64,000 nucleotides of DNA, taken from the NCBI RefSeq assembly GCF_009720485.1, contig NZ_CP045245.1:2294001-2358000 (forward strand). The letters run 5' to 3'. This DNA is from Cellulomonas sp. JZ18 (GTDB lineage Bacteria; Actinomycetota; Actinomycetes; Actinomycetales; Cellulomonadaceae). Below the pieces are notes generated by a model that did no database searches, had not been told where the DNA came from, and saw only the letters and a program-made list of their open reading frames with translations. Each line of letters starts with the position of its first letter. The first letter of the stretch is position 1. Positions 33,301-41,972 of the stretch are shown here, piece after piece. The position numbers and the translations under genes were made by a program.

Positions 33301-33765
33301 TCAGCGACGCTCCTCGCGCTGCTTGCACTCCACGCAGAGGGTCGCGCGCGGGAACGCCTGCAGGCGGGCCTTGCCGATCGCCCGCCCGCACGACTCGCAC
33401 ACGCCGAACGTCCCGGCCTCGAGCCGGTCGAGCGCGTGGGCGGTCTGCTCGAGCAGGTCCCGCGTGTTGTTCACGAGCGTCAGCTCGTGCTCCCTCTCCA
33501 GCGCGGAGGACCCCGAGTCCGCCTGGTCGTCGCCCGCGCCGTCGCCGGAGTTGCGCAGCAGCTCGGACAGCTCGGCGCCGGCCTCCAGCAGCTCGCCGGC
33601 GAGCCGTTCGCGGTCGGCGGTCAGCTCGTCCGCCACCTCCTGGACCTCCGCCTGCGTCCACGGCTCCTCGCCGTCGCGGACCGGCAGTGCACGGGTGACG
33701 GTCAGCGGACCGGCGTCGGTGCCGGCGGTCAGCGTGCCCGTCGATGTGCTCGGTGCGTCGTTCAT
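33301..33765 (-). CDS. TraR/DksA-type zinc-finger protein
   Basis: A 154-residue DksA/TraR-family protein. The C-terminal zinc finger is intact: CESCGRAIGKARLQAFPRA then LCVEC. Before it a helical hairpin (about 40-110: VADELTADRERLAGELLEAG) corresponds to the coiled coil that enters the RNA polymerase secondary channel in DksA, though the tip DxxDxA motif is not obvious. Acidic stretches (NSGDGAGDDQADSGSS) are unusual. A TACAGT -10 (33800-33805) lies 35 bases upstream. It sits between divIVA and lspA, a conserved position in Micrococcales; an effect on transcription is inferred. Confidence 0.85.
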   Translation of the reverse strand: MNDAPSTSTGTLTAGTDAGPLTVTRALPVRDGEEPWTQAEVQEVADELTADRERLAGELLEAGAELSELLRNSGDGAGDDQADSGSSALEREHELTLVNNTRDLLEQTAHALDRLEAGTFGVCESCGRAIGKARLQAFPRATLCVECKQREERR

Positions 33766-33799
33766 GGTCACGGACGTTCCCCCCGTCTCGAGTGCCGCG

Positions 33800-33805
33800 A
33801 CTGTA
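33800..33805 (-). promoter_or_regulatory. -10 element of the TraR/DksA-type gene
   Basis: TACAGT on the minus strand, 34 bases before the ATG. The remainder of the 33766-34003 gap is GC-rich with no gene that I can support. Confidence 0.45.
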
Positions 33806-34003
33806 TGCGCGCACGGGTCGGGGCACAACACGGCACGCACGGCGGCCGGGCGGCACGGCCGCCCCGGGCCGGCGCACCGGACGGGTCGCCCGCACGCGCG
33901 GCGCCCTCCGCACCGGGGCCCGCCGGCACCGGCGGACCGCGGCGGGCATGCCGACGCCGCCGGCCCGCGCACACGAGGTGGCGACCGGCGGCGACGTGAC
34001 GCG

Positions 34004-34678
34004 TCAGATGCTCTGCTTCTCCGGCACCGGCTGGCCCTGGCCCGAGCGCGGCGGCAGCGCGTTGCCGCGGTTCTCGAGGTCGCCGAGCAGGTTCTCGAGG
34101 TAGCTCTTGAGGCGCGTGCGGTAGTCGCGCTCGAAGACGCGGAGCTCGTCGATCTTGCGCTCGAGCAGCGAGCGCTCCTGCTCGAGCTGGCCGAGCGTGC
34201 GCTGCGAGGTCTCCTCCGCCTCCCGGACGATCCGGTTGGCACGCGACTTCGCCTCGTTGATCAGGCGGTCCGACTCCTCCTGGCCGCTGCGCACGTAGTC
34301 GTCGTGCAGCTTCTGCGCCAGCGCGAGCATGCCCGTGGCGGACTCCGGCTCGCTCGTCCGGGCGGGGGCGGGCGCCTGCACGACGGGCGGCTGCGGCGCG
34401 ACCGCCGGCACGGGCGCGGGCTGCGGCTCGGGCACGGGGGCCGGCTCGGGCTTCGGGGCGGGGGCGGCCTGCTGGGCACCGGCACGGCTGAGCTCGGCGA
34501 TCCGACGCTCGGCCGCCGCCAGCTTCGTCTTGAGGTCCTCGTTCTCGCCCTGCAGGTCCCGCAGGGTGTTGACGACCTCGTCCAGGAAGTCGTCGACCTC
34601 GTCCTGGTCGTACCCCTCGCGGAACTTGGTCGCCTGGAACTTCTTGTTCAGGACGTCGTCTGCGGTCAGCAGTGCCAT
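34004..34678 (-). CDS. divIVA: polar growth protein DivIVA (Wag31)
   Basis: A 224-residue coiled-coil scaffold that gathers at negatively curved membrane at poles and septa and directs wall synthesis in actinobacteria. The N-terminal membrane-binding domain reads LLTADDVLNKKFQATKFREG then YDQDEVDDFLDEVVNTLRDL. A Pro/Ala/Gln-rich linker (about 70-115) separates it from the C-terminal coiled coil (LAQKLHDDYVRSGQEESDRL, LEQERSLLERKIDELRVFER). AGAGGTGA precedes the ATG. It is downstream of sepF and yggT, as expected. Confidence 0.97.
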   Translation of the reverse strand: MALLTADDVLNKKFQATKFREGYDQDEVDDFLDEVVNTLRDLQGENEDLKTKLAAAERRIAELSRAGAQQAAPAPKPEPAPVPEPQPAPVPAVAPQPPVVQAPAPARTSEPESATGMLALAQKLHDDYVRSGQEESDRLINEAKSRANRIVREAEETSQRTLGQLEQERSLLERKIDELRVFERDYRTRLKSYLENLLGDLENRGNALPPRSGQGQPVPEKQSI

Positions 34679-34825
34679 CGTCGTCACCTCTGTCGGTCGT
34701 GCTGGCTCTGGCCGGCGGCAGTCAGTCCACCGACCGCCTCGGGCCACCGTAGCGGAGAAAACAAGCGTCGCACGTCCCCCCGGACCGCCCCCGGAGGGCG
34801 GCGGACGGGGTCGTGGGGACCCTCG

Positions 34826-35110
34826 TCACACCCGGCCCAGCACCGACAGCAGCAGCGAGCAGCCCAGTGCGAGGACGAGGAACGCGAGGTCGAACCGGAC
34901 CTGCCCGATACCCACCGGGGGCAGGACTCGGCGCAGCGCGCGCAGCGGCGGGTCGGTCACGGAGTACGTCACCTCGGCGACGACGAGCGCGACGCCCGTC
35001 GGCCGCCACTCGCGTGCGAAGAACTGGACCCAGTCCAGCACCAGCCGCACGAGCAGCAGGAGGAAGAAGACGAGGACGACGAGATAGAGCAGGTTGGCCA
35101 GGAGACGCAC
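34826..35110 (-). CDS. YggT family membrane protein
   Basis: A 94-residue protein with two membrane helices (LLYLVVLVFFLLLLVRLVLD and FLVLALGCSLLLSVLG) around the conserved YggT loop (SVTDPPLRALRRVLPPVGIG, then FDLAFLV). In Gram-positives YggT (YlmG-like) genes sit between sepF and divIVA and are linked to division or membrane organisation. The GTG begins three bases after the sepF stop. Confidence 0.9.
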   Translation of the reverse strand: MRLLANLLYLVVLVFFLLLLVRLVLDWVQFFAREWRPTGVALVVAEVTYSVTDPPLRALRRVLPPVGIGQVRFDLAFLVLALGCSLLLSVLGRV

Positions 35111-35113
35111 GCG

Positions 35114-35593
35114 TCAACTCTGGTTGTAGAAGCCGGAGCGTGTCGAGGCGTCCGTCGCGGACGCGTCGCCGGCGAGCTCGACGTGGGCCGGCGAGAGCAG
35201 GAAGACCTTGCTCGTCACGCGCTCGATCGCGCCGTGCAGGCCGAAGATCAGGCCCGCCGAGAAGTCGACCAGACGCTTGGCGTCCGCGTCGTCCATGTCG
35301 GACAGGTTCATGATCACCGGCGTGCCGTCACGGAACGCCTCGCCGATCTTGCGCGCGTCGTTGTACGAGCGCGGGTGGATCGTGGTGATGCGGCGCAGGT
35401 CCGCCTGCTCGCGCGGCGCGGGTGCGGGCTGCACGCGCGGCGTGCGGTGCAGCGGTGTCACCTGCGCCTCGTAGGGCTCCTCGGGCACGTCGACGACCTC
35501 CGGCTCCTCGTACTCGTCGAGGTACTCCTCGTGCTCGGTCCGGTCGTCGGCCAGGCCGAGGTACAGCATCGTCTTGCGCAGCGCTCCGGCCAT
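35114..35593 (-). CDS. sepF: cell division protein SepF
   Basis: SepF (159 aa) anchors FtsZ filaments to the membrane. The N-terminal amphipathic helix is [17 protein letters not shown], followed by an acidic linker ([20 protein letters not shown]) and the folded core ([64 protein letters not shown]). I chose the ATG at 35593 because it begins exactly at the membrane helix and has GGGAGAC upstream; another ATG five codons earlier is possible. A TGCTAGCGT extended -10 lies about 90 bases upstream. Confidence 0.96.
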   Translation of the reverse strand: MAGALRKTMLYLGLADDRTEHEEYLDEYEEPEVVDVPEEPYEAQVTPLHRTPRVQPAPAPREQADLRRITTIHPRSYNDARKIGEAFRDGTPVIMNLSDMDDADAKRLVDFSAGLIFGLHGAIERVTSKVFLLSPAHVELAGDASATDASTRSGFYNQS

Positions 35594-35683
35594 CGCGTCG
35601 TCTCCCATCCGCCGGACCACCCGGCTGCCTCGAGCCGCACCGCGTCCGGCGGGACAGGGCCGCCGCAGGTCGGTGCGCTGGTG

Positions 35684-35692
35684 ACGCTAGCA
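35684..35692 (-). promoter_or_regulatory. extended -10 promoter of sepF
   Basis: TGCTAGCGT on the minus strand fits an extended -10 (TGnTAnnnT) and lies between pgeF and sepF, so sepF-yggT-divIVA can be transcribed apart from ftsZ. Confidence 0.5.
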
Positions 35693-35761
35693 ACGCGCGC
35701 CCCGCGCCGCCGCACGACACGCGGGCGTGTCGCAACTCGTCCTGCGCCACGTCCCGGCAGG

Positions 35762-36529
35762 TCAGGGCAGGAGCCGCACGACCCCGGCCAGGCGTCCGGT
35801 GCGCGGCGCGGCCGGGTCGGTGTGCACCGCGCGACGGTGGGAGTACAGCGCCGGGTCCGTGTACGTGTCCCGGCCGTCCACCCGGACCGCACCCACGCCG
35901 CACGCGGCGAGCACGGCACGGGCGCCCGCCGCGAGGTCGAGGGCGGGCGTCCCGTCGCGGGTGGTGCCCGCGGCGGCCGGCACGACGGCGGCGACCTCGT
36001 CGCGCAGGGCGGCCGGGACCTCGTAGGAGGCGGCCGCGATGCACGGCCCCACCACGGCGACGAGCCGGTCGGGTCGCGCGCCGAGCCCCACGAGGGCCTC
36101 GACCGCGGCCTCGAGGACACCCGCCACCAGGCCCTGGCGCCCGGCGTGCGCGGCCCCGACGACGCGCGCCGCCGGGTCCGCGAGGAGGACGGGGACGCAG
36201 TCGGCCGCGTAGACGCCCAGTGCGACGTCCGACCGGGTGGTCACGAGGGCGTCGGCCCGACCGACGCCGGTGGTGGCGGGGTCGACGGCAGGCGGCTCCT
36301 CGACCACGACGACGCCGCGCCCGTGCACCTGCGTGGCGAACAGCACCGGAGCCGCCACCGCCTCCGCGAGGCGGCGGCGGTTCACGGCGACGGCTGCGGG
36401 GTCGTCGCCCACGGCGAGGCCGACGTTGAGGCCGTCCCACGGCGGCGCGCTCACGCCGCCGTCCCGCCGCGTGAAGCCGGCCCGCACGCCCGGGCCGAGG
36501 TCGACCGCGTCGAACGGCAGCCGCGCCAC
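35762..36529 (-). CDS. pgeF: laccase-domain purine nucleosidase/phosphorylase (PgeF/YfiH family)
   Basis: A 255-residue DUF152 protein. Family members were called polyphenol oxidases; later work on YlmD/YfiH/FAMIN showed purine nucleoside phosphorylase and deaminase activity, and PgeF edits wrong peptidoglycan precursors. Copper/zinc-site residues are present: His in FATQVHGRGV, Cys in VYAADCVPVLLAD, His in GAAHAGRQGLVAGVLEAA; GPCIAAASYEV follows. The usual HAGWRG motif is HAGRQG here, a change seen in actinobacterial relatives as far as I recall. GTG start seven bases after the ftsZ stop, so it is in the ftsZ operon. Confidence 0.9.
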   Translation of the reverse strand: MARLPFDAVDLGPGVRAGFTRRDGGVSAPPWDGLNVGLAVGDDPAAVAVNRRRLAEAVAAPVLFATQVHGRGVVVVEEPPAVDPATTGVGRADALVTTRSDVALGVYAADCVPVLLADPAARVVGAAHAGRQGLVAGVLEAAVEALVGLGARPDRLVAVVGPCIAAASYEVPAALRDEVAAVVPAAAGTTRDGTPALDLAAGARAVLAACGVGAVRVDGRDTYTDPALYSHRRAVHTDPAAPRTGRLAGVVRLLP

Positions 36530-36536
36530 GGGCGTG

Positions 36537-37802
36537 CTACTTGAGGAAGTCGGGGACGTCGAGCTCGTCGCGCTCCCGCCGGGCGGGCTCCTGCGTGAAG
36601 ACGCGCGGGACCTCGAGCGGGCCCGTGTGGGTCGCCGGCTCCGGCTGGGTCGACAGGAACGCCGGCACCTCGCCCCGCGGCTCGGGCGCCGGGGCGGGCG
36701 CGGCACGCAGCGTGCCGAGCGGGACCAGGTCCTCGTCCTGCACCTGCACGGGACGCGGCGTCGGCACCTGCGCCGGGGCGGGGGCCACGGCGGGCACCTG
36801 CCGCGCGGGCGCGCCGCCGACCTGCCCGAGCGCACGTGCGTCGCGCCGCACGGGACCACCGCCGTCGAAGCCTGCGGCGATCACGGTCACGCGGACCTCG
36901 TCCCCGAGGGCGTCGTCGATGACCGCACCGAAGATGATGTTCGCCTCGGCGTGCGCCGCCTCCTGGACCAGGCGCGCCGCCTCGTTGATCTCGAACAGAC
37001 CGAGGTCGGACCCGCCCTGGATCGACAGCAGGACGCCGTGGGCGCCGTCGATGCTCGCCTCCAGCAGCGGGGACGAGATCGCCATCTCCGCGGCCTGCAC
37101 GGCGCGGTCCTCCCCGCGCGCGTAGCCGATGCCCATGAGGGCGGACCCGGCGCCCTGCATGACCGACTTGACGTCCGCGAAGTCGAGGTTGATCAGGCCG
37201 GGCGTCGTGATGAGGTCCGTGATGCCCTGGACACCGGACAGCAGCACCTGGTCGGCGGAGTGGAACGCGTCGAGCACCGAGACCGAGCGGTCGGAGATCG
37301 ACAGCAGGCGGTCGTTCGGGATGACGATGAGCGTGTCGACCTCGGCACGCAGCGCGTCGATGCCGGCGTCCGCCTGCACCGAGCGGCGGCGTCCCTCGAA
37401 CGTGAACGGACGCGTGACGACACCGATGGTCAGGGCACCGAGCGAGCGCGCGATGCGCGCGACGACCGGGGCACCGCCCGTGCCGGTGCCGCCGCCCTCG
37501 CCCGCGGTGACGAAGACCATGTCCGCGCCGCGCAGGACGTCCTCGATCTCCTCGGCGTGGTCCTCCGCCGCCTTCTTGCCGACCTCGGGGTCCGCACCGG
37601 CGCCGAGGCCGCGCGTGAGCTCGCGGCCGACGTCGAGCTTGACGTCCGCGTCGGACATGAGCAGGGCCTGGGCGTCGGTGTTGACCGCGATGAACTCGAC
37701 ACCCTTGAGACCGACCTCGATCATGCGGTTCACGGCGTTGACGCCGCCCCCGCCGATGCCGACGACCTTGATGACCGCCAGGTAGTTCTGGGGAGCTGCC
37801 AC
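36537..37802 (-). CDS. ftsZ: cell division GTPase FtsZ
   Basis: Tubulin-like GTPase (421 aa) forming the Z ring. Nucleotide-binding blocks: [29 protein letters not shown], tubulin signature [19 protein letters not shown], and VIPNDRLL. The T7 synergy loop is [19 protein letters not shown] variable Pro/Ala/Gln-rich linker (about 320-405) leads to the C-terminal conserved peptide ELDVPDFLK, which binds SepF and FtsA-type partners. I chose GTG at 37802 (MAAPQNYL) with GAGAGG upstream. It is separated from ftsQ by 244 bases with its own regulatory region. Confidence 0.98.
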   Translation of the reverse strand: MAAPQNYLAVIKVVGIGGGGVNAVNRMIEVGLKGVEFIAVNTDAQALLMSDADVKLDVGRELTRGLGAGADPEVGKKAAEDHAEEIEDVLRGADMVFVTAGEGGGTGTGGAPVVARIARSLGALTIGVVTRPFTFEGRRRSVQADAGIDALRAEVDTLIVIPNDRLLSISDRSVSVLDAFHSADQVLLSGVQGITDLITTPGLINLDFADVKSVMQGAGSALMGIGYARGEDRAVQAAEMAISSPLLEASIDGAHGVLLSIQGGSDLGLFEINEAARLVQEAAHAEANIIFGAVIDDALGDEVRVTVIAAGFDGGGPVRRDARALGQVGGAPARQVPAVAPAPAQVPTPRPVQVQDEDLVPLGTLRAAPAPAPEPRGEVPAFLSTQPEPATHTGPLEVPRVFTQEPARRERDELDVPDFLK

Positions 37803-37884
37803 GGTGGGTGCCTCTCGTTCGTGGGTCGCGGCTCCGGGGTGCCGCTGCTCGGTGCTCGTGCGCGACACGCGGCGTGCGTGCCCC

Positions 37885-37935
37885 GCTCTTCAACCTTCAC
37901 CCTCAGGTTGAGGGTTAGAGTTATGTCAGGCGCGT
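37885..37935. promoter_or_regulatory. AT-rich inverted-repeat region upstream of ftsZ
   Basis: In a region otherwise near 75% GC, the minus strand reads CTGACATAACTCTAACCC then TCAACCTGAGGGTGAAGGTT. ACCCTCA and TGAGGGT form a 7-bp inverted repeat with a 3-base centre, and AACCT/AGGTT pairs overlap it. This resembles regulatory regions before ftsZ in other actinobacteria, and an ftsZ promoter probably lies here. The rest of the 37803-38046 gap shows no gene. Confidence 0.6.
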
Positions 37936-38046
37936 TGTCGGGTCGTGACGCTAGGTGCCGCCCTGCCCGCGATCAACGACCGGCGTGCGCGTGTCGCGCT
38001 TCGCCGTGCCGACGTGCGTCACGCCCGCACGCCGGGTGCCGCGGGC

Positions 38047-39273
38047 TCACCGCGTGATGGGCATGCGAGGCGCCGAGACGTCGTAGACGCTCGCCCCCGC
38101 GGCGGTCGGCGCCGCACGCAGGGCCGCCAGCACGGCCACCTTCAGCGGTGTCTCGTCCGCGCTCCCCCAGTCCACCCGGGGGCCCAGCCCGTCCGCCGCG
38201 CCGGGGTCGCGCAGCTGCATCGTCACCGTGTCCTGCGTCTGCGCCGACACGCCCGCCACCTGCGCGAGCAGGTCCGGCGGCAGCTGCTCCAGGACGTGCA
38301 GCACCGCGGTGAGCGTCCGCTCGTCGCCGACCGGGACGTCCACGACCGGCAGCCCCTCCGGCGCGACGTCCGCGCGGCCGACCTGCACGCCCTCCTGGTC
38401 CAGCAGGGCGAACCCGGCCGGACCGCCCGCCGGCGACGCCTCCTCCGGCACCGCCGCCACGGGCTCGCGCGACACGAGCTGCACCGCGAGCCCGCGCGGC
38501 CACTCGCGCACGACCCGCGCCTCGCGCACGCCGGGCACCTCGAGGACCTCGTCACGCAGCCGCACCGTGTCCAGCCGCGGGAGCGGGACGCCGTGGTGCT
38601 CCGCCACCACGCCGAGGACCTGGTCGACCGCCACGACCGTGCCCGCGCCGGTCACCTCGACCTCCGCCGGGTCCAGCGCCAGCACCGGGGACAGCAGCAG
38701 GAGCCAGCCGACGCCGCCCGCGGCGAGCACGCCCGCGACGACGAGCAGGACCTGCCGGCGCGCGAGCGCCCGCCGTGCCCGCGCGCGCTCCGCGAAGCGC
38801 TCCCGGGAGGTGGTGGAGACCACCGCGGGACGCACGGGTCCGGAGAACCGCCCGACGGTGTAGGTGGTCACCGTGCGCGTCGGCCCGGTGGCCGTCGTCG
38901 GACCCGCCACGACGCGCGACGTCCCGCCCGTGGTCGTGGGGACGGGACCGGTCGTGGGCACCGGACCGGTCCCACCGGTCGTGGGCACCGGACCGGTCGT
39001 GCGCACCGGACCGGTGGGCGACGCACGGCGCGACGTGGGCACCGCGCCGCTCGTCGGGCGCGCCTCGGGACGTGCGGGTCGCTGCGGACGCGGGGACGGG
39101 TCGGCCGGCGGCACGACGGCCGAGGGGCCCGTGCGGGGCGTCGCCTCGCCGTCCTCGGGGCGTGCCGAGGCGCGCCGCGTCCCGCCCGGACGGTCGCCCC
39201 GGGCCGGGCGGGCCGGCCGTGCCGGGCCGGCCGGACGACGCGGGCGGGGCGCGGGCGGCCGGTCCGGGCTCAC
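38047..39273 (-). CDS. ftsQ: cell division protein FtsQ with long low-complexity N-terminus
   Basis: Divisome membrane protein (408 aa). The first about 165 residues are cytoplasmic, rich in Pro, Arg, Ala and Thr, with repeated TTGPVPTTG units, far longer than in typical FtsQ. One membrane helix follows (VLLVVAGVLAAGGVGWLLLL). The outside part has the POTRA domain (LDPAEVEVTGAGTVVAVDQV, VPGVREARVVREWPRGLAVQ) and the beta domain (DWGSADETPLKVAVLAALR). The GTG overlaps the upstream murC stop by four bases (GTGA). POTRA interacts with the polymerase-transpeptidase machinery in known FtsQ proteins. Confidence 0.92.
   Translation of the reverse strand: MSPDRPPAPRPRRPAGPARPARPARGDRPGGTRRASARPEDGEATPRTGPSAVVPPADPSPRPQRPARPEARPTSGAVPTSRRASPTGPVRTTGPVPTTGGTGPVPTTGPVPTTTGGTSRVVAGPTTATGPTRTVTTYTVGRFSGPVRPAVVSTTSRERFAERARARRALARRQVLLVVAGVLAAGGVGWLLLLSPVLALDPAEVEVTGAGTVVAVDQVLGVVAEHHGVPLPRLDTVRLRDEVLEVPGVREARVVREWPRGLAVQLVSREPVAAVPEEASPAGGPAGFALLDQEGVQVGRADVAPEGLPVVDVPVGDERTLTAVLHVLEQLPPDLLAQVAGVSAQTQDTVTMQLRDPGAADGLGPRVDWGSADETPLKVAVLAALRAAPTAAGASVYDVSAPRMPITR
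38946..39015. repeat. tandem GC repeats inside ftsQ
   Basis: Near-identical copies of GTGGGCACCGGACCGGTC-like units encode the repeated Thr-Gly-Pro-Val-Pro stretch of the FtsQ N-terminus. Copy number could vary between strains. Confidence 0.7.
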
Positions 39274-41972
39274 GGCAGCGGACCGTCCACGGCAGCCTCG
39301 CCGGGCACGTCCGCCGCGGCCCCGCCCGCCTCGAGAGCGGCGAGCACGACGGGAGCCAGCTCGGTCACGTCACCCGCGCCCACCGTGAGCACGAGGTCCC
39401 CCGGGCGCGCCAGCCGCGCGACGGCGTGCGCGGCGGCGTGGCGGTCCGGCACGAAGCGCGCCTTGCCCGGCGTGGGCACGGCGTCGGCGACCAGGGCGCC
39501 CGTCACCGCGGGGTCGGGGTCCTCCCGCGCGGCGTAGACGTCCGTCACCACGACGGCGTCGGCCAGGTCGAACGCCGCACCGAACTGCGTGGCGAAGGTG
39601 CGGGTGCGCGAGAACAGGTGGGGCTGGAACAGCGCGAGCACGCGGCCCTCCCCCACCACCTGGCGAGCCGCGGTGAGCAGCGCCGCGACCTCCGTCGGGT
39701 GGTGGGAGTAGTCGTCCACGACGCGCACGCCCGCGGCCGTCCCGCGGTCCTCGAACCGCCGGCCCGTCCCGGCGAAGTCGTCGAGCCCCGCCGCCGCCGC
39801 CTCCGGCGGGACGCCCAGGCGGCGCAGGACGCACCAGGCAGCCGCGGCGTTGAGGGCGTTGTGCGCACCCGGTACCCGCAGCCGCAGCGTCACGGGGGCG
39901 CCGTCGCGCGGGGTGAGCACGACCTCCCAGCGGCCGTCCGGCGTGGGACGGCTGGCGCCGACGTGGACGTCGGCGTCCTGGCCGACGCCGTAGGTGACGA
40001 CGTCCGCGTCCCGTCGGCGCAGGTCCTCGCGGGATCGCGCGACCAGGCGCGCCGCGCCGGGGTCGTCGGCGCACGCGACGAGCAGGCCGCCCGGACGCAC
40101 CCGGTCGACGAAGCGGACGAACGCGTCCTCGAACGCCTCACGCGAGCCGTAGTGGTCCAGGTGGTCGGGCTCGACGTTCGTGACGACCGAGACGAGGGGC
40201 TCGTAGGCGAGGAAGGAGCCGTCGGACTCGTCCGCCTCGGCGACGAACGGACCGTCGCCGTGCCGGGCCCCGCCGAGCGTGCCCCCGACCGACCGGACGA
40301 CGCCGCCGATCGCGAACGCCGGGTCGGCCCCGGCGTGCACGAGGGCGGTCGCGACCATCGCCGACGTGGTCGTCTTGCCGTGCGCCCCGGCCACCGCGAC
40401 CGCGTCACGGCCCGCCATGAGCGAGGCGAGCGCCTCCGAGCGGTGCAGGACGGGCAGGCCGCGCTCGCGTGCCGCCACGACCTCCGGGTTCGCGGCGCGG
40501 ACCGCGGACGAGACGACGAGCGTGTCCACGTCCTGCACGTGCGCGGCGGCGTGCCCGACGTGGACGCGCACACCGGCCGCGCGCAGCCCCGCGAGGGCAG
40601 GCCCGTCCTGCGCGTCCGAGCCGCTCACGGCCAGCCCGCGCGCGGCGAGCAGCGGGGCGATCGCGGACATCCCGGCGCCCCCGACGCCGACGAGGTGCAC
40701 GCGTCCCAGGTCCGCGAGCGGGACCGCACCGCGGGCACCCGGGTGCGGGACGGCAGGCCCGACGGGAGCACCGCCCCCGGCGTCCGCCGCGCGGCCCGGC
40801 TCCGCGGCGCCGTGCGCGTCGCCGGAGCCGGCGCGGCGCACCGCCACCGGCAGCAGCGCCTCGACGAGGTCCGCGACCCGCGCCGCACCGTCACGGACGC
40901 CGACGGCCGCCGCCGCCGCGCCCATCCGCAGGCGCGCCTCCGCCGCGTCGCCGCTGCCCAGCAGCACCGGGACGTGCGCGCGCACCCAGTCGGGCGTGAG
41001 GTCGGCGTCGTCGACGAGGACGCCGCCCCCCGCCGCGACCACGGGCGCCGCGTTGAGCCGCTGCTCGCCGTTGCCGACGGGCAGCGGCACGTAGACCGCC
41101 GGGATGCCGAGCGCGGCGAGCTCGCAGACCGTCCCCGCCCCCGCGCGGCCGACCACGACGTCGGCGACGGCCAGGGCGTGCTCCATCGCCGTCAGGTACT
41201 CCAGCACGTGGTACCGCTCCGCACCGGGCACGCCCGACACCGCCGCGCGGACCTCGCCGTCCTTGCCGCGCCCGGTCAGGTGCAGCACCTGGGCACCCGT
41301 CGCGAGCAGGTCCGCGGCCGCGCCGGCGACCGCGCGGTTGACGCTCACCGCCCCCAGCGAGCCCCCGGTGACGAGCAGCGTCGGCGCGTCCGGGTCGAGC
41401 CCCAGCACGGCCGCGGCCGCACGCCGCGTCCCGGCGGCGTCGTCGGCGCGGGCCGCCACGAGCTCCTGGATCGCCGGACGCAGCGGCAGGCCCGTGACGT
41501 GTGCCCCCGGCAGCGCCGTGCCCGGGAAGGTCACGGCGACCGCCGCGGCTCCCCGCGCCCCGAGCCGGTTGGCCAGCCCCGGCCGCGCGTTCTGCTCGTG
41601 CACGACCACCGGGACGCCCCGGCGCCGGGCGGCGAGGTAGGCCGGGGTCGCGACGTACCCGCCGAAGCCCACGACCACGTGCGCGCCGATCGCGTCGATC
41701 GCGTCCTGCGCCGCCCCGACGGCGGCGCGCAGCCGGCCCGGCAGCCGGAACCAGTCCGCCGTCGGGCGCCGCGGCAGCGGGACGCGGGGGACCACCGCGA
41801 GGGGGTACCCGTGCTCGGGCACCAGCCGTGCCTCGAGGCCCTCCGCCGTGCCGAGGACGGTGATCGCCGCACCCGGGTGGCGCGCGCGCAGCTCGTCCGC
41901 GACCGCGAGCAGCGGGTTGACGTGCCCGGCGGTGCCGCCGCCGGCGAGCAGGACCGCGGGCGCGTCAGCCAC
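39270..41972 (-). CDS. murG-murC: MurG-MurC fusion: GlcNAc transferase plus UDP-MurNAc--L-alanine ligase
   Basis: One uninterrupted 900-codon frame carries two enzymes. Residues 1-375 are MurG, making lipid II from lipid I: LLAGGGTAGHVNPLLAVA, VVGFGGYVATPAYLAAR, VHEQNARPGLANRLGA, VTGGSLGAVSVNRAVA and VVGRAGAGTVCELAALGIPA. A Gly/Ala/Pro linker of about 45 residues follows. Residues about 425-900 are MurC, adding L-Ala to UDP-MurNAc: RVHLVGVGGAGMSAIAPLLA, ATP loop AVAGAHGKTTTSAMVA, EADESDGSF, VTNVEPDHLDHYG, DDYSHHPTEVAALL. There is no stop between them; an internal GTG at the MurC HLVG start has no good ribosome site. GTG start overlaps ftsW by eight bases; ftsQ overlaps the end by four. In most bacteria these are separate genes. 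Confidence 0.92.
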   Translation of the reverse strand: MADAPAVLLAGGGTAGHVNPLLAVADELRARHPGAAITVLGTAEGLEARLVPEHGYPLAVVPRVPLPRRPTADWFRLPGRLRAAVGAAQDAIDAIGAHVVVGFGGYVATPAYLAARRRGVPVVVHEQNARPGLANRLGARGAAAVAVTFPGTALPGAHVTGLPLRPAIQELVAARADDAAGTRRAAAAVLGLDPDAPTLLVTGGSLGAVSVNRAVAGAAADLLATGAQVLHLTGRGKDGEVRAAVSGVPGAERYHVLEYLTAMEHALAVADVVVGRAGAGTVCELAALGIPAVYVPLPVGNGEQRLNAAPVVAAGGGVLVDDADLTPDWVRAHVPVLLGSGDAAEARLRMGAAAAAVGVRDGAARVADLVEALLPVAVRRAGSGDAHGAAEPGRAADAGGGAPVGPAVPHPGARGAVPLADLGRVHLVGVGGAGMSAIAPLLAARGLAVSGSDAQDGPALAGLRAAGVRVHVGHAAAHVQDVDTLVVSSAVRAANPEVVAARERGLPVLHRSEALASLMAGRDAVAVAGAHGKTTTSAMVATALVHAGADPAFAIGGVVRSVGGTLGGARHGDGPFVAEADESDGSFLAYEPLVSVVTNVEPDHLDHYGSREAFEDAFVRFVDRVRPGGLLVACADDPGAARLVARSREDLRRRDADVVTYGVGQDADVHVGASRPTPDGRWEVVLTPRDGAPVTLRLRVPGAHNALNAAAAWCVLRRLGVPPEAAAAGLDDFAGTGRRFEDRGTAAGVRVVDDYSHHPTEVAALLTAARQVVGEGRVLALFQPHLFSRTRTFATQFGAAFDLADAVVVTDVYAAREDPDPAVTGALVADAVPTPGKARFVPDRHAAAHAVARLARPGDLVLTVGAGDVTELAPVVLAALEAGGAAADVPGEAAVDGPLP

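Noticed and set aside
40675..40715. Separate murC starting at an internal GTG
   Set aside because: The GTG at the HLVGVGG start has no convincing ribosome site, and there is no stop codon ending murG upstream, so two separate proteins are less likely than one.
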